From Hyphomicrobiales bacterium (GTDB lineage: Bacteria > Pseudomonadota > Alphaproteobacteria > Rhizobiales > Rhizobiaceae): a stretch of DNA of 64,000 bases. The notes under the pieces were generated by a model that searched no databases, was not told where the DNA came from, and saw only the letters and a list, made by a program, of their open reading frames with translations. The translations under genes were made by a program, and so were the position numbers. Shown here one piece after another: positions 26,316 through 34,600 of this stretch (positions are counted from its first letter, which is position 1; each line of letters starts with the position of its first letter). Where the stretch lies: positions 1 to 64,000 of the forward strand of contig UBZP01000005.1 in NCBI GenBank assembly GCA_900469965.1. Reading direction: 5' to 3'.

Positions 26316-27053
26316 TCATGTCAGAAGTCCGGCCCGGATCGCCTTGGCGACCGCCTGGACGCGGTTGACGGCCTCGAGCTTGCGCGTCGCCCGGTTCAGG
26401 TAGTGATTGACGGTGTATTCCGAAAGCCCGAGGATTCCGGAGATCTCGATGCTGGTCTTGCCGGCGGAGACCCAGGACAGGCATTCGATCTCGCGCCCGG
26501 ACAGCGGCACCAGGGCGTTCGCCTCGGCCCGGAATTCCACGACCCTGGTGAAGACGAGATTGGCGATGGCATTCAGTTCGGCCATTTCCATGTGGGCCAG
26601 CGGCGGGCGGTCGCCGGCGAAGGCCAGCGCGCCGCGCTGGCCGAGCGGATTGTGCGCCGGGAAATAGGCGCCGCGCGACAGGCCGTACTGCCTGAAGAGG
26701 TTGATGGCGATTTCCGTCTTGCCGTCCACGCGGGCGTGGTTGGTGCCGACCACATCGAAGGCGAAGGGATTGGTGCTGCCCCGCAGGTGGCGGATGACGG
26801 GACTGCCGAGAATGAGGCCGGCCTCGTCGTAGCTCCGGAGCATCTCGGCCGGCCAGTTCGTCACCAGCACGTGCGGCAGGAGCTCGGTGGCCGTGCTCGC
26901 CGGCAGGACGGCCAGCAGATAGCCGCGGAAGCCGTATTCACCGGCCATCTCCGCCAGCAGCCGGGTTATGTCCTGTTCCGATCCCGCCTCGGTGAACCGG
27001 CGCACCCACCGCAGCGACGTCCTCGGGGCGATCACGATAGGCTGCTCGGTCAT
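26316..27053 (-). CDS. LuxR-type transcription factor (solo), gene 2
   Basis: A 245-residue paralogue of its downstream neighbour, about 40 percent alike by eye in the DNA-binding region. Pocket positions read Met71, Tyr75, Ser84 and Pro85 where AHL receptors have Trp57, Tyr61, Asp70 and Pro71, so again AHL binding looks unlikely. The C-terminal helix-turn-helix is intact (LSGREIECLSWVSAGKTSIE). The ATG at 27053 has GGAAAG; a start 66 bases upstream is rejected. A pair of orphan LuxR genes next to mrp is, as I recall, conserved in rhizobia. The gap to the IclR gene presumably contains its promoter. Confidence 0.88.
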   Translation of the reverse strand: MTEQPIVIAPRTSLRWVRRFTEAGSEQDITRLLAEMAGEYGFRGYLLAVLPASTATELLPHVLVTNWPAEMLRSYDEAGLILGSPVIRHLRGSTNPFAFDVVGTNHARVDGKTEIAINLFRQYGLSRGAYFPAHNPLGQRGALAFAGDRPPLAHMEMAELNAIANLVFTRVVEFRAEANALVPLSGREIECLSWVSAGKTSIEISGILGLSEYTVNHYLNRATRKLEAVNRVQAVAKAIRAGLLT

Positions 27054-27309
27054 CCGGTGTCTTTCCAGAAAAGAAATTATGTATGCAACCAGGCGAGCCT
27101 CCGGCCCGCCGGCGTTCAATTAGCACTCGAATTGCAACTCCATGCTGCGGTATCCGATCGTCGCGACACGACCGCGAAACGAAGCACCCAGAAATGTTCA
27201 TTGAAACAGAGGCTAAACGTGGCCTATTTATCCGTCCAGCGTGTTCTTCTAATTTACCGTAAAATCGCAGTGTAAGACAGCCCCTGCGCGCATGCGCCGC
27301 GCAGCGCAA

Positions 27310-28107
27310 TCATCCCTTGGGTCCGAGGCGGGCGGCGATCTCCTCCATGACGGCCTCCGCCGCCGCCCGAACCAGCGGCGCCCACGTGTCCAGCATCTCC
27401 TCGCCGACCCTGTAGGCCGGCCCCGTGACCGAGACACCGCCGACGAAGGTGCGCTCCTGATCGAAGATCGCAGCCGCCACGCAGCGGATACCCGCCTCGT
27501 GCTCCTCGCGGTCGAAGGCGTGGCCGGCCTTGCGGATCGCGGCGATCTCGGCCTCCAGAACGGGGCGCGCGACGATCGTGTGCTGCGTGAAGGGCCTGAA
27601 GTCCATGACGTCGAGCAGCGCATCGAGGCGGGACTGCGGCAGCGCCGCCAGCGCCGCCTTGCCCACGCCGGTGCAATAGGCGGGCGAGGCCCGGCCGATC
27701 TGCGAGGCCATGCGCACGGCCTGGCGGCTTTCGACCTTGTCGAGATAGATGATCTCCGTATCCCGCAGCATGCCGAGGTGGATCGTCTCGCCGGTCGCAT
27801 CGTGCAGCGCCTGCAGGTGGGGGGCTGCGAGCCGGCGCAGGTCGCTCCGCCCCCAGGCCCGGGAGGCGAGCTTGAGCAGGCGCAGGCCCGGCTCGTAGCA
27901 ATGGTCGGCGTTCAGTTCCAGCAGCCCCTCCTCGACCAGATGGCCGAGCTGGCGGTGCAGGGTGCCGCGGGGCTGGCCGGCAAGGTCAAGGATATCGGTG
28001 AAGCGCAGGGGCCGCTCCGACAGCGCCACCAGCTCGACGAGCGCGATCGCCTTGCCGAGCGTGCCGGTGCTGGGAGACACTGTCTCCGAAGTCGATACCG
28101 CCGTCAT
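27310..28107 (-). CDS. IclR-family repressor of the galactose operon
   Basis: A 265-residue IclR-type regulator: winged helix-turn-helix at about 15-80 (GKAIALVELVALSERPLRFTDILDLA) and a C-terminal effector domain. It is divergent from the SDR-dgoK-dgoA-lactonase operon, whose promoter region holds a GTTCCA-N5-TGGAAC palindrome that suits an IclR operator. The ATG at 28107 is chosen over one 39 bases upstream, because that extension overlaps the predicted operon promoter at 28122-28149. Regulation of sugar-acid catabolism with a pathway intermediate as inducer is inferred. Confidence 0.88.
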   Translation of the reverse strand: MTAVSTSETVSPSTGTLGKAIALVELVALSERPLRFTDILDLAGQPRGTLHRQLGHLVEEGLLELNADHCYEPGLRLLKLASRAWGRSDLRRLAAPHLQALHDATGETIHLGMLRDTEIIYLDKVESRQAVRMASQIGRASPAYCTGVGKAALAALPQSRLDALLDVMDFRPFTQHTIVARPVLEAEIAAIRKAGHAFDREEHEAGIRCVAAAIFDQERTFVGGVSVTGPAYRVGEEMLDTWAPLVRAAAEAVMEEIAARLGPKG

Positions 28108-28121
28108 TGCCTGGCCTTTGC

Positions 28122-28149
28122 TTGACAAGTCCCCGTTGCTGATCATAAT
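28122..28149 (+). promoter_or_regulatory. Predicted sigma-70 promoter of the dgo operon
   Basis: TTGACA (28122-28127) and CATAAT (28144-28149) are 16 bases apart. Transcription would start near 28156, just upstream of the palindromic operator at 28168-28184. Confidence 0.65.
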
Positions 28150-28167
28150 TCCACATATTCAAATTAA

Positions 28168-28184
28168 GTTCCAGATAGTGGAAC
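28168..28184. promoter_or_regulatory. Palindromic IclR-type operator
   Basis: GTTCCAGATAGTGGAAC is a perfect 6-bp inverted repeat around a 5-base centre. It sits between the predicted operon start point and the SDR ATG, where a bound IclR repressor could block transcription. A looser TTCCAC copy lies at 28150-28155. Confidence 0.65.
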
Positions 28185-28226
28185 TATCTATTTTCCAACG
28201 CCCGTCGAAGCCGGCAGGAGACTGAC

Positions 28227-28997
28227 ATGTCCGTGAGCGTCGCGTCCTACCCCGACCTGCGCGACCGCGGCGTCGTCATATCCGGCGGCGGCTCCGGTAT
28301 CGGCGCGGCCCTGGTCGAGGCCTTCGTCCACCAGGGCGCCCGCGTCGCCTTCGTCGATATCGCCGAGGAGGAGAGCCGCGCCCTCGTCGCCCGCCTCTCG
28401 GAGGGCGTCGCCCACCGGCCGATCTTCCTGAAGACCGATATCCGCGACATCGAAGCCTACCGTTCGGCGATCGCGCTCGCCGGCGAGGCGATCGGCCCGG
28501 TGCGGGTGCTGGTCAACAATGCGGCCCGCGACGACCGGCACGAGCTGGCCGACCTGACGCCGGCCACCTGGGACGAGAGCCAGGCGGTCAACCTGCGTCA
28601 CCATTTCTTCGCCGCGCAGGCGGTCGCGCCATCGATGCGCGAGGCGGGCGGCGGCTCGATCATCAACTTCTCGTCGATCGCCTTCATGCTGAACATGGGG
28701 GAACTGCCGGCCTACGCCGCCGCGAAGGCCGGCATCATCGGCCTGACCAAATCGCTCGCCGGCAAGCTGGGGCCGGACAATATCCGCGTCAACGCGATCC
28801 TACCGGGCATGGTGGTGACCGAGCGCCAGCTCCGGCTGTGGATCGACGAGGCCGCGATCGCGGCCATGCTGGACGAGCAATGCCTGAAGCGGTCGCTGAC
28901 GGCCGAGGACATGGTGGGGCCCTGCCTCTTCCTGGCCTCGGACGCGTCCCGCGGCATGACCGCACAATCCATGATCATCGACGGGGGAGTTTTCTGA
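28227..28997 (+). CDS. galD: SDR sugar dehydrogenase, probable galactose dehydrogenase
   Basis: A 256-residue classical short-chain dehydrogenase. The NAD(P) motif SGGGSGIG is at 19-26, NNAA at 97-100, the catalytic Ser at 149-150, and Tyr163-x-x-x-Lys167 in YAAAK. Being the first gene of an operon with KDGal kinase, KDPGal aldolase and a lactonase, it probably oxidises D-galactose (or a related sugar such as L-arabinose or D-fucose) to the lactone. The stop overlaps the next start (TGATG). The substrate is inferred from the operon. Confidence 0.85.
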   Translation: MSVSVASYPDLRDRGVVISGGGSGIGAALVEAFVHQGARVAFVDIAEEESRALVARLSEGVAHRPIFLKTDIRDIEAYRSAIALAGEAIGPVRVLVNNAARDDRHELADLTPATWDESQAVNLRHHFFAAQAVAPSMREAGGGSIINFSSIAFMLNMGELPAYAAAKAGIIGLTKSLAGKLGPDNIRVNAILPGMVVTERQLRLWIDEAAIAAMLDEQCLKRSLTAEDMVGPCLFLASDASRGMTAQSMIIDGGVF

Positions 28998-29914
28998 TGA
29001 CCAAGCCAGCCTATGTCGCCGTCGACTGGGGCACGTCCAGCTTCCGGCTCTGGCTGATCGGCAGCGACGGCAGCGTGCTGGCCGAGCGCCGCAGCGGCGA
29101 GGGCATGACCACGGCCGCCACGGCCGGCTTCGCCGCGATCCTAGCCAGCCACCGCCAGGCCGTCGCAGCACCCGAGAGCCTGCCGGTAATCGTCTGCGGC
29201 ATGGCCGGCGCACGGCAGGGCTGGGTCGAGGCGGGCTATCTCGACGTGCCCGCCGCCCTTTCCGCCATTCCCACCGCGGCCGTGCGGGTTCCGGGCGTCG
29301 GCTCCGACATCCGCATCCTGCCCGGCCTCGCCCAGCGCGATCCCGCCCGCCCGGACGTGATCCGCGGCGAGGAGACGCAACTGCTCGGCGCGCTCGACGC
29401 GCTGTCGGACGGCAACGGTCTCGTCTGCATGCCCGGCACGCACAGCAAATGGGTGCACATCAGGAACGGCGCCGTCACCCGCTTTTCGACGTTCATGACC
29501 GGCGAGCTGTTCGACGCGATCGGCAGGCACACGATCCTCAGCCATTCGATCGGCGATGCCGGGCCGTTCGACGGCGGCAGCGAAGCTTTCGTCCAGGCGG
29601 TGACCGAGTGCATCCGCAATCCCGCGACGGCGAGCAACCTGCTGTTCACCGCCCGCTCCGGCATGCTCCTGCACGGGCTTTCGGCAACCGACGCGAAGGC
29701 GCGCATCTCCGGCATCCTGATCGGGCTCGAGATCGCCGGCGCGCTCGACGGCGCCGAGCCGGACGCCTCCGTCACGCTCGTTGCCTCCGGCGCGCTCGGC
29801 GCTCTCTACGAAAGCGCGCTCGCGGCGGCAGGCGCGGCCCCCGTCGTCGTCGACGCGGACGCAGCCGTCCGATCCGGCCTCGCCGTCGCAGCCCGCGCGC
29901 TCTGGGACATCTGA
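28997..29914 (+). CDS. dgoK: 2-dehydro-3-deoxygalactonokinase
   Basis: A 305-residue sugar-acid kinase that phosphorylates 2-keto-3-deoxygalactonate at C6 in the De Ley-Doudoroff route. The ATP-binding hexokinase-fold start VDWGTSSFRLWL is at residues 8-19. CGMAGARQGWVEAGYL (about 67-82) and MPGTHSKWVHI (near 148-158) are typical DgoK blocks. Its ATG shares bases with the previous stop and has GGGGGA as ribosome site, so it is in one operon with the dehydrogenase and aldolase. Confidence 0.94.
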   Translation: MTKPAYVAVDWGTSSFRLWLIGSDGSVLAERRSGEGMTTAATAGFAAILASHRQAVAAPESLPVIVCGMAGARQGWVEAGYLDVPAALSAIPTAAVRVPGVGSDIRILPGLAQRDPARPDVIRGEETQLLGALDALSDGNGLVCMPGTHSKWVHIRNGAVTRFSTFMTGELFDAIGRHTILSHSIGDAGPFDGGSEAFVQAVTECIRNPATASNLLFTARSGMLLHGLSATDAKARISGILIGLEIAGALDGAEPDASVTLVASGALGALYESALAAAGAAPVVVDADAAVRSGLAVAARALWDI

Positions 29915-29944
29915 TCCTCTTTTTGCCGAATGGAAGGCCACCCG

Positions 29945-30583
29945 ATGAACCGCATTCCCTTTCCCCCCATGAAATATCCGCTGATCGCGATCCTGCGCGG
30001 CCTGAAGCCGGCCGAGACGGAGGGCGTCGTCGGCGCGCTGATCGAGCACGGCTTTTCCGCAATCGAGATCCCGCTGAACTCGCCCGATCCGTTCCGCTCG
30101 ATCGAGATCGCCGTGAAGATGGCGCCGGAGGGCTGCCTCATCGGCGCCGGCACCGTTCTCACCACCGAACAGGTGGAAAAGCTCGATGCCGTCGGCGGCC
30201 GGCTGATGGTCAGCCCGAACGTCGAGCCGGCGGTGATTTCGCTCGCGGCCGAAAAGGGCATGGTGACCATGCCGGGCGTCTTCACCCCGACAGAGGCGCT
30301 GGCGGCCGCCCGCGCCGGCGCCACCGGCCTGAAGTTCTTCCCGGCAAGCGTCCTCGGGCCTTCGGGGATCCATGCGATCCGGGCGATCCTGCCGCCCGAG
30401 CTCGAGATCGCCGCGGTCGGCGGCGTCTCGGAGGCGAATTTCGCCGACTATGCGAAAATCGGCGTGAAGAGCTTCGGGCTCGGCTCGAGCCTCTACAAGC
30501 CGGGCATGAGCGCGGCCGAGGTCGGCGCGCGGGCGCGGGCGACGGTCGAGGCCTATGACCGCGTCTACGGAGGCGGCCAATGA
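29945..30583 (+). CDS. dgoA: 2-dehydro-3-deoxy-6-phosphogalactonate aldolase
   Basis: A 212-residue class I aldolase that splits KDPGal to pyruvate and glyceraldehyde-3-phosphate, the last step of the pathway. The Schiff-base lysine is Lys130 in TGLKFFPAS, and Glu41 in IEIPLNSPDP is the usual acid/base residue. The phosphate-binding GGVS segment is near 155. The ATG at 29945 has GGAAGG at a good distance; a start 15 bases upstream is less likely. Its stop overlaps the start of the lactonase gene (ATGA). Confidence 0.95.
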   Translation: MNRIPFPPMKYPLIAILRGLKPAETEGVVGALIEHGFSAIEIPLNSPDPFRSIEIAVKMAPEGCLIGAGTVLTTEQVEKLDAVGGRLMVSPNVEPAVISLAAEKGMVTMPGVFTPTEALAAARAGATGLKFFPASVLGPSGIHAIRAILPPELEIAAVGGVSEANFADYAKIGVKSFGLGSSLYKPGMSAAEVGARARATVEAYDRVYGGGQ

Positions 30584-31464
30584 CCGAGACCCTGCGCTTT
30601 TCCGGCAGCATCCTCTGCCAGGTCAACAGCGAGCTCGGCGAGGGTCCGAGCTACGATCCGGCGACCGACACCGCCTGGTGGTTCGACATCAAGGGCCGCA
30701 AGCTGCATGAACTGCAGCTCGGATCGGCGACGAAGACGGTGCACGCCCTTCCCTTCATGGGCAGCGTCTTCGCCGTCATCGACGCCAAACGGCAGCTGAT
30801 CGCCTCCGACCAGGGCCTGTTCGTCCGGCAGGCCGACACCGGCGCGCTCGACCGTCTCGTCGCGATCGAGGACAAGCCGGAGTGCCGCTCGAACGACGGC
30901 CGGGTGCACCAGAGCGGCGCGCTCTGGATCGGCACCATGGGCCGGTCGGCCGAAAAGGGCGCCGGGGCCATCTACCACGTGGCCGGCACCACGGTGACGA
31001 AGCTCTTCTCCCATGTCAGCATCCCGAACGGCATCTGCTTTTCGCCGGACGGGGCCACGGCCTATTTCACCGATTCGGCGGTGAACCATTTCATGCGCGT
31101 CGCCGTCGATCCCGCGACCGGCCTTCCCGCCGGGGCGCCGGAAATCCTCAGCGACGAGAGCGGTTCGCCGGGCGATATCGACGGGGCGGTGTGTGACGCG
31201 GACGGACTGATCTGGAACGCGCGCTGGGGTGCGGGGACGATCGACGTCTACCGGCCGGACGGCGCCAAGATCCGCCGCCATGCCGTACCGGTCGTCCAGC
31301 CGAGCTGCCCGGCCTTCATCGGCGCCAAGGCCGACCGGCTGCTGATCACGTCGGCCTGGCAGGGCATGGACGAGGCCGGGCGGGCCGCCGACATCCATGC
31401 CGGCCGCACCCTGGAGCTCGGCATCGCCGTGCGTGGCCGCTTCGAGCCCGCCTTCAGACTGTAG
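30580..31464 (+). CDS. SMP-30/gluconolactonase-family lactonase
   Basis: A 294-residue six-bladed propeller enzyme of the SMP-30/LRE family, which hydrolyses sugar lactones with a divalent metal. The N-terminal LGEGPSYDPATDTAWWFDI segment supplies the metal Glu. Later blades carry ECRSNDGRVHQSGALWIGTM and a GDIDGAVCDADGLIWNARWG block with metal Asn/Asp residues. The product would be galactonate from galactonolactone. It overlaps dgoA by four bases and is the last gene before a strong terminator. A galactonate dehydratase, needed to complete the route, is not in this operon. Confidence 0.9.
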   Translation: MTETLRFSGSILCQVNSELGEGPSYDPATDTAWWFDIKGRKLHELQLGSATKTVHALPFMGSVFAVIDAKRQLIASDQGLFVRQADTGALDRLVAIEDKPECRSNDGRVHQSGALWIGTMGRSAEKGAGAIYHVAGTTVTKLFSHVSIPNGICFSPDGATAYFTDSAVNHFMRVAVDPATGLPAGAPEILSDESGSPGDIDGAVCDADGLIWNARWGAGTIDVYRPDGAKIRRHAVPVVQPSCPAFIGAKADRLLITSAWQGMDEAGRAADIHAGRTLELGIAVRGRFEPAFRL

Positions 31465-31487
31465 AGCCGGGAAGACCGCCTCCGCTG

Positions 31488-31519
31488 CAGCCTCGGATTG
31501 TCGGCCGAGGCTGTTTTTT
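31488..31519 (+). terminator. Rho-independent terminator of the dgo operon
   Basis: CAGCCTCGG and CCGAGGCTG pair as a 9-bp stem around an 8-base loop and are followed at once by six T residues. Confidence 0.9.
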
Positions 31520-31556
31520 AATGACAATTTCGTCGCGCCGCCGCTGACTTTTCTGC

Positions 31557-31581
31557 GGAACCATTCCTGCTTGCGTGAGTT
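31557..31581 (+). promoter_or_regulatory. EcfG/RpoE2-type stress promoter
   Basis: GGAAC (31557-31561) is followed after 18 bases by TT (31580-31581), matching the GGAAC-N18/19-TT promoter of the alphaproteobacterial general stress sigma factor. It is 82 bases before the ATG of the PRC-barrel gene, and such genes are common in this regulon. Confidence 0.5.
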
Positions 31582-31663
31582 TTCCAAGCATCAGCCGGTG
31601 CGGACGGACAGCCAAAACGGATCCGCCGCTCCTTGACCGCAAGCAAAGAAAGGCAGGTTCGAC

Positions 31664-32299
31664 ATGACCAACAAGCTTCTCACTTCCGTTGCCGCTGGTG
31701 CCATCTTCCTCGGTGCCGCCATCGCGCCCGCAGCTTATGCGCAGGACACCACCCAGCCGCAGACCGCTCCGGCGATGGAGGCTCCGGCCACCGCGCCTGA
31801 CGCCGGCACCCCGGCCCAGCCGATGGACGACATGAACGAGGCCCAGACCACGACGCCGCCGGCGGCCGGCGAAACGGCCACCGACACGGCAGCGGCCACC
31901 CCCGACACCTATCTGACCGAGCAGGCACCGACCCAGATCAGCGCCAACACCTATATCGGCCAGTCGGTCTACAACTCCGCCGATGAGAGCATCGGCTCGA
32001 TCAGCGACCTGATCATGGAGAAGGACGGCGGCATCACCGCAGCGGTGATCGGCGTCGGCGGCTTCCTCGGCATCGGCGAAAAGGCCGTGGCCGTCCCGTT
32101 CAACAACATCACCGTCAACCAGGCGCCGGACGGCGGCGAGGTCAAGTTGACCACGACCGAAACGGCCGAGACCCTGCAGGCAGCCCCGGAATTCAAGACG
32201 CTGTCCGAAAAGGTCGCGGAAACCGAGCAGGTCGACACCTCGACGACCTCGTCGACGACCACGACGCCTGCTGCTCCGGCGACGGAACCCGCTCAGTAA
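31664..32299 (+). CDS. Exported PRC-barrel domain protein
   Basis: A 211-residue envelope protein. A signal peptide (cleavage likely after Ala-Tyr-Ala, residues 24-26) precedes a Pro/Ala/Thr-rich disordered stretch to about 85. The PRC-barrel domain (about 95-160) starts ANTYIGQSVYNSADESIGSI and contains GVGGFLGIGEKAVAVPF. The tail is Thr/Ser-rich. PRC-barrel proteins of this exported type are stress-associated in rhizobia but have no defined biochemical role. It is flanked by terminators on both sides and is monocistronic; a predicted stress promoter lies upstream. Confidence 0.85.
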   Translation: MTNKLLTSVAAGAIFLGAAIAPAAYAQDTTQPQTAPAMEAPATAPDAGTPAQPMDDMNEAQTTTPPAAGETATDTAAATPDTYLTEQAPTQISANTYIGQSVYNSADESIGSISDLIMEKDGGITAAVIGVGGFLGIGEKAVAVPFNNITVNQAPDGGEVKLTTTETAETLQAAPEFKTLSEKVAETEQVDTSTTSSTTTTPAAPATEPAQ

Positions 32300-32319
32300 G
32301 CGGAGGATCGGAGCCGACA

Positions 32320-32355
32320 AGCCCGGCGACGCGCAAGCGTTGCCGGGCTTTCTCC
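32320..32355 (+). terminator. Rho-independent terminator of the PRC-barrel gene
   Basis: AAGCCCGGC and GCCGGGCTT pair as the base of a stem, extended by GACGC/GCGTT around a GCAA tetraloop, and lead into a TTTCTCCTTT tract. Confidence 0.85.
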
Positions 32356-32387
32356 TTTCATTTTACCCGCGGCCATCGGGGCTGCGA

Positions 32388-33512
32388 TCAGGCGACCCTG
32401 GCTTCGGGGCCGTCCTCATAGGCCGGGTAGTCGGTATAGCCTTCGGCACCGCCGCCATAGTAGGTCTCGCGGACGGGCTTCGCCAAGGGCAGGTCGCGCC
32501 GCAGGCGTTCGACCAGATCCGGATTGGCGATGAACGGCTGGCCGAAGCCGGCAAGATCGATGAGATCGTCCCCGAGAAGCCGTTCGGCGCGGCCCTTGTC
32601 CATCGAGCCGGCAAGGATCAGCGTTCCCGTATAGGCCCGGCGGAATTTCCGCAGGAAGGCTTCCGACATCGCCGGCGCCGCAGCGTTTCCCTGATCCATC
32701 AGATGAACATAGGCAAGCCCGCGCGCCTGAAGCGCGGCCGCGAGGTGCAGGTAGGTCTCCTCGATCTGCGGATAGTGGGGCATGTCGAACAGCTTGCCGA
32801 ACGGCGAGAAGCGGATGCCGACCCTGTCGGCGCCGATGCGCGCGACCACCGCGTCCACGATCTCCAGGACAAACCGCGTCCGGTCCTCGACATTGCCGGC
32901 GCCATAGCGGTCGGTGCGGTCGTTGACATGCGGATTGAGGAACTGTTCGAGCAGATAGCCGTTGGCGCCGTGGATCTCCACGCCGTCGAACCCGGCCTCC
33001 ACGGCGTTCGCCGCGGCATTGGCGAAGTCGTCGACGACCCTTGCGATCTCCTCGGCCCGCAGCGGCCGCGGCACGCTCGCCTCGACGAAGCCGGCGGTCC
33101 CGTCCTCGCCGAAGGCGAAGGCCATGCTCTTGTCGTCGCGTGCCGGTATGGCGCCGGCGCTGACCGGCTGCCCGCCGCCCGGCTGCAGCGAGGTGTGCGA
33201 CATGCGCCCGACATGCCAGATCTGCGCGAAGATCGTCCCGCCCTGCGCGTGGACGGCGCGGGTGACGCCGTCCCAGCCGGAGACCTGGGCCTTCGACCAG
33301 ATGCCGGGGATGAAGGCGAAGCCCGTTCCCTCCTGCGATATCGGCGTCCCCTCGGAGACGACCAGGCCGGCGCCGGCGCGCTGGCGGTAATAGAGGGCGG
33401 TCTGCAGGTCGGCGACGCCGTCCCTGGCCCTCGCCCGTGTCATCGGCGCCATGACGATGCGGTTGCCGAGGCGGCGTCCGCGCAAATCGTAGGCTTCGAA
33501 CAGAGACTTCAT
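32388..33512 (-). CDS. nemA: Old Yellow Enzyme, NemA-type alkene reductase
   Basis: A 374-residue flavin (FMN) oxidoreductase of the OYE family, which reduces activated C=C bonds, nitro compounds and maleimides with NADPH. Marks are NRIVMAPMTRARA near residues 17-29, the HGANGYLLEQFLNPHVNDRTDRYG block near 180-205, and a C-terminal GFGQPFIANPDLVER. The ATG at 33512 has AGGAG; a longer reading is rejected. It is divergent from the LysR gene at 33598, which probably controls it, and it is convergent with the PRC-barrel gene. Substrates are likely xenobiotic or stress-derived electrophiles. Confidence 0.92.
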   Translation of the reverse strand: MKSLFEAYDLRGRRLGNRIVMAPMTRARARDGVADLQTALYYRQRAGAGLVVSEGTPISQEGTGFAFIPGIWSKAQVSGWDGVTRAVHAQGGTIFAQIWHVGRMSHTSLQPGGGQPVSAGAIPARDDKSMAFAFGEDGTAGFVEASVPRPLRAEEIARVVDDFANAAANAVEAGFDGVEIHGANGYLLEQFLNPHVNDRTDRYGAGNVEDRTRFVLEIVDAVVARIGADRVGIRFSPFGKLFDMPHYPQIEETYLHLAAALQARGLAYVHLMDQGNAAAPAMSEAFLRKFRRAYTGTLILAGSMDKGRAERLLGDDLIDLAGFGQPFIANPDLVERLRRDLPLAKPVRETYYGGGAEGYTDYPAYEDGPEARVA

Positions 33513-33597
33513 GATCCATACTCCTAAATGGTGTTGCTTCTCATCGATGAAAGACATATTTCTTGTAGCTAAATAAATCCAATAGATGGATCTCATG

Positions 33598-34575
33598 ATG
33601 TCTATCAATCATGCTCATATCCTGAAGTTCGACCTGAACCTGCTGGTCGCGTTCGACGCCTTGATGAGCGAGCGCAACGTCACGCGGGCGGCGCAGCGGA
33701 TCGGCACCTCCCAATCCGCCCTGAGCCACAATCTCGGGCGCATGCGGGCGCTTCTCTCGGACGAACTGTTCGTCCGCTCGGCGCGGGGCATCGAGCCGAC
33801 GCCGCGGGCGCAGGAGCTCGCTGAAACCGTGAGCGGCGTCCTGTGCACGATCCAGTCACGCCTGATCGAGCCGGAGCCATTCGACCCGGCAACGGACGAG
33901 CGAATTTTTACGCTCGGGTTGACCGACTATCTGGAGAGCCTGCTGATGGCGCCGCTACTCGCCGCAGTTCACGAGCAGGCGCCGAATGTCAATTTCGTGG
34001 TACGGCCGATTGACCAGGACTATCCGGCAGATCTGCTGGACAGTGGCGAGATCGACCTTGCGATCGGCAAAGTGGACACGGGCAACGAACTCCATAAACG
34101 CCGCAAGCTCTGGTCCGAACGCTATGTCATCCTGAGCAACCCCGAAACGACCGGGCAATCCGGATCGATCGATCTCGAGACATTTCTCTCGACGCCGCAG
34201 GCGGTGATCGTCAGCAAGGACGGTCGTTGCCGCCTCGTGGACGAGGTTCTGGCTGACCGAGGCTTGAAACGGCGCGCGGCTGTCACCACACCGCACCTCT
34301 TCACGCTGCCGGTGCTGGTTCGGGACGCGCACATGATCGCGGCTGTGCCGGCAAGTTTCGCCCGGGCTTGGGCGCCGGTCTTTGGCCTCGCCATCAGCCC
34401 CGGGCCCGTGGACATCCCGCCCTACGACATCTCGCTCGCATGGCACACATCGTCCGACCGCAACGCCGGCAATGCATGGCTGCGCAAGATGGTCCTTGCA
34501 GCGCTGGAGCCCGTTCGGGCCAAGGTACTTCAGGCCAACGGCGCGCCGGACGTCGCCATGGTCGCTGCGGAATAG
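33598..34575 (+). CDS. LysR-type regulator next to nemA
   Basis: A 325-residue LysR-type factor: helix-turn-helix at about 10-65 (FDLNLLVAFDALMSERNVTRAAQRIG) and a periplasmic-binding-like effector domain, near the NodD-type sensing group. Three starts are possible (33586, 33595, 33598); the last has GGA at best spacing. It is divergent from nemA by 85 bases, with an ATCCA-N5-TGGAT palindrome (33577-33591) between them. It looks slightly lower in GC than its neighbours. Control of nemA is inferred from layout. Confidence 0.88.
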   Translation: MSINHAHILKFDLNLLVAFDALMSERNVTRAAQRIGTSQSALSHNLGRMRALLSDELFVRSARGIEPTPRAQELAETVSGVLCTIQSRLIEPEPFDPATDERIFTLGLTDYLESLLMAPLLAAVHEQAPNVNFVVRPIDQDYPADLLDSGEIDLAIGKVDTGNELHKRRKLWSERYVILSNPETTGQSGSIDLETFLSTPQAVIVSKDGRCRLVDEVLADRGLKRRAAVTTPHLFTLPVLVRDAHMIAAVPASFARAWAPVFGLAISPGPVDIPPYDISLAWHTSSDRNAGNAWLRKMVLAALEPVRAKVLQANGAPDVAMVAAE

Positions 34576-34600
34576 CCCAGGGCCCGGAAACCCGCGCGCC

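Noticed and set aside
28108-28146. An earlier ATG for the IclR gene
   Set aside because: It would overlap the predicted promoter of the divergent operon and adds no recognisable sequence.
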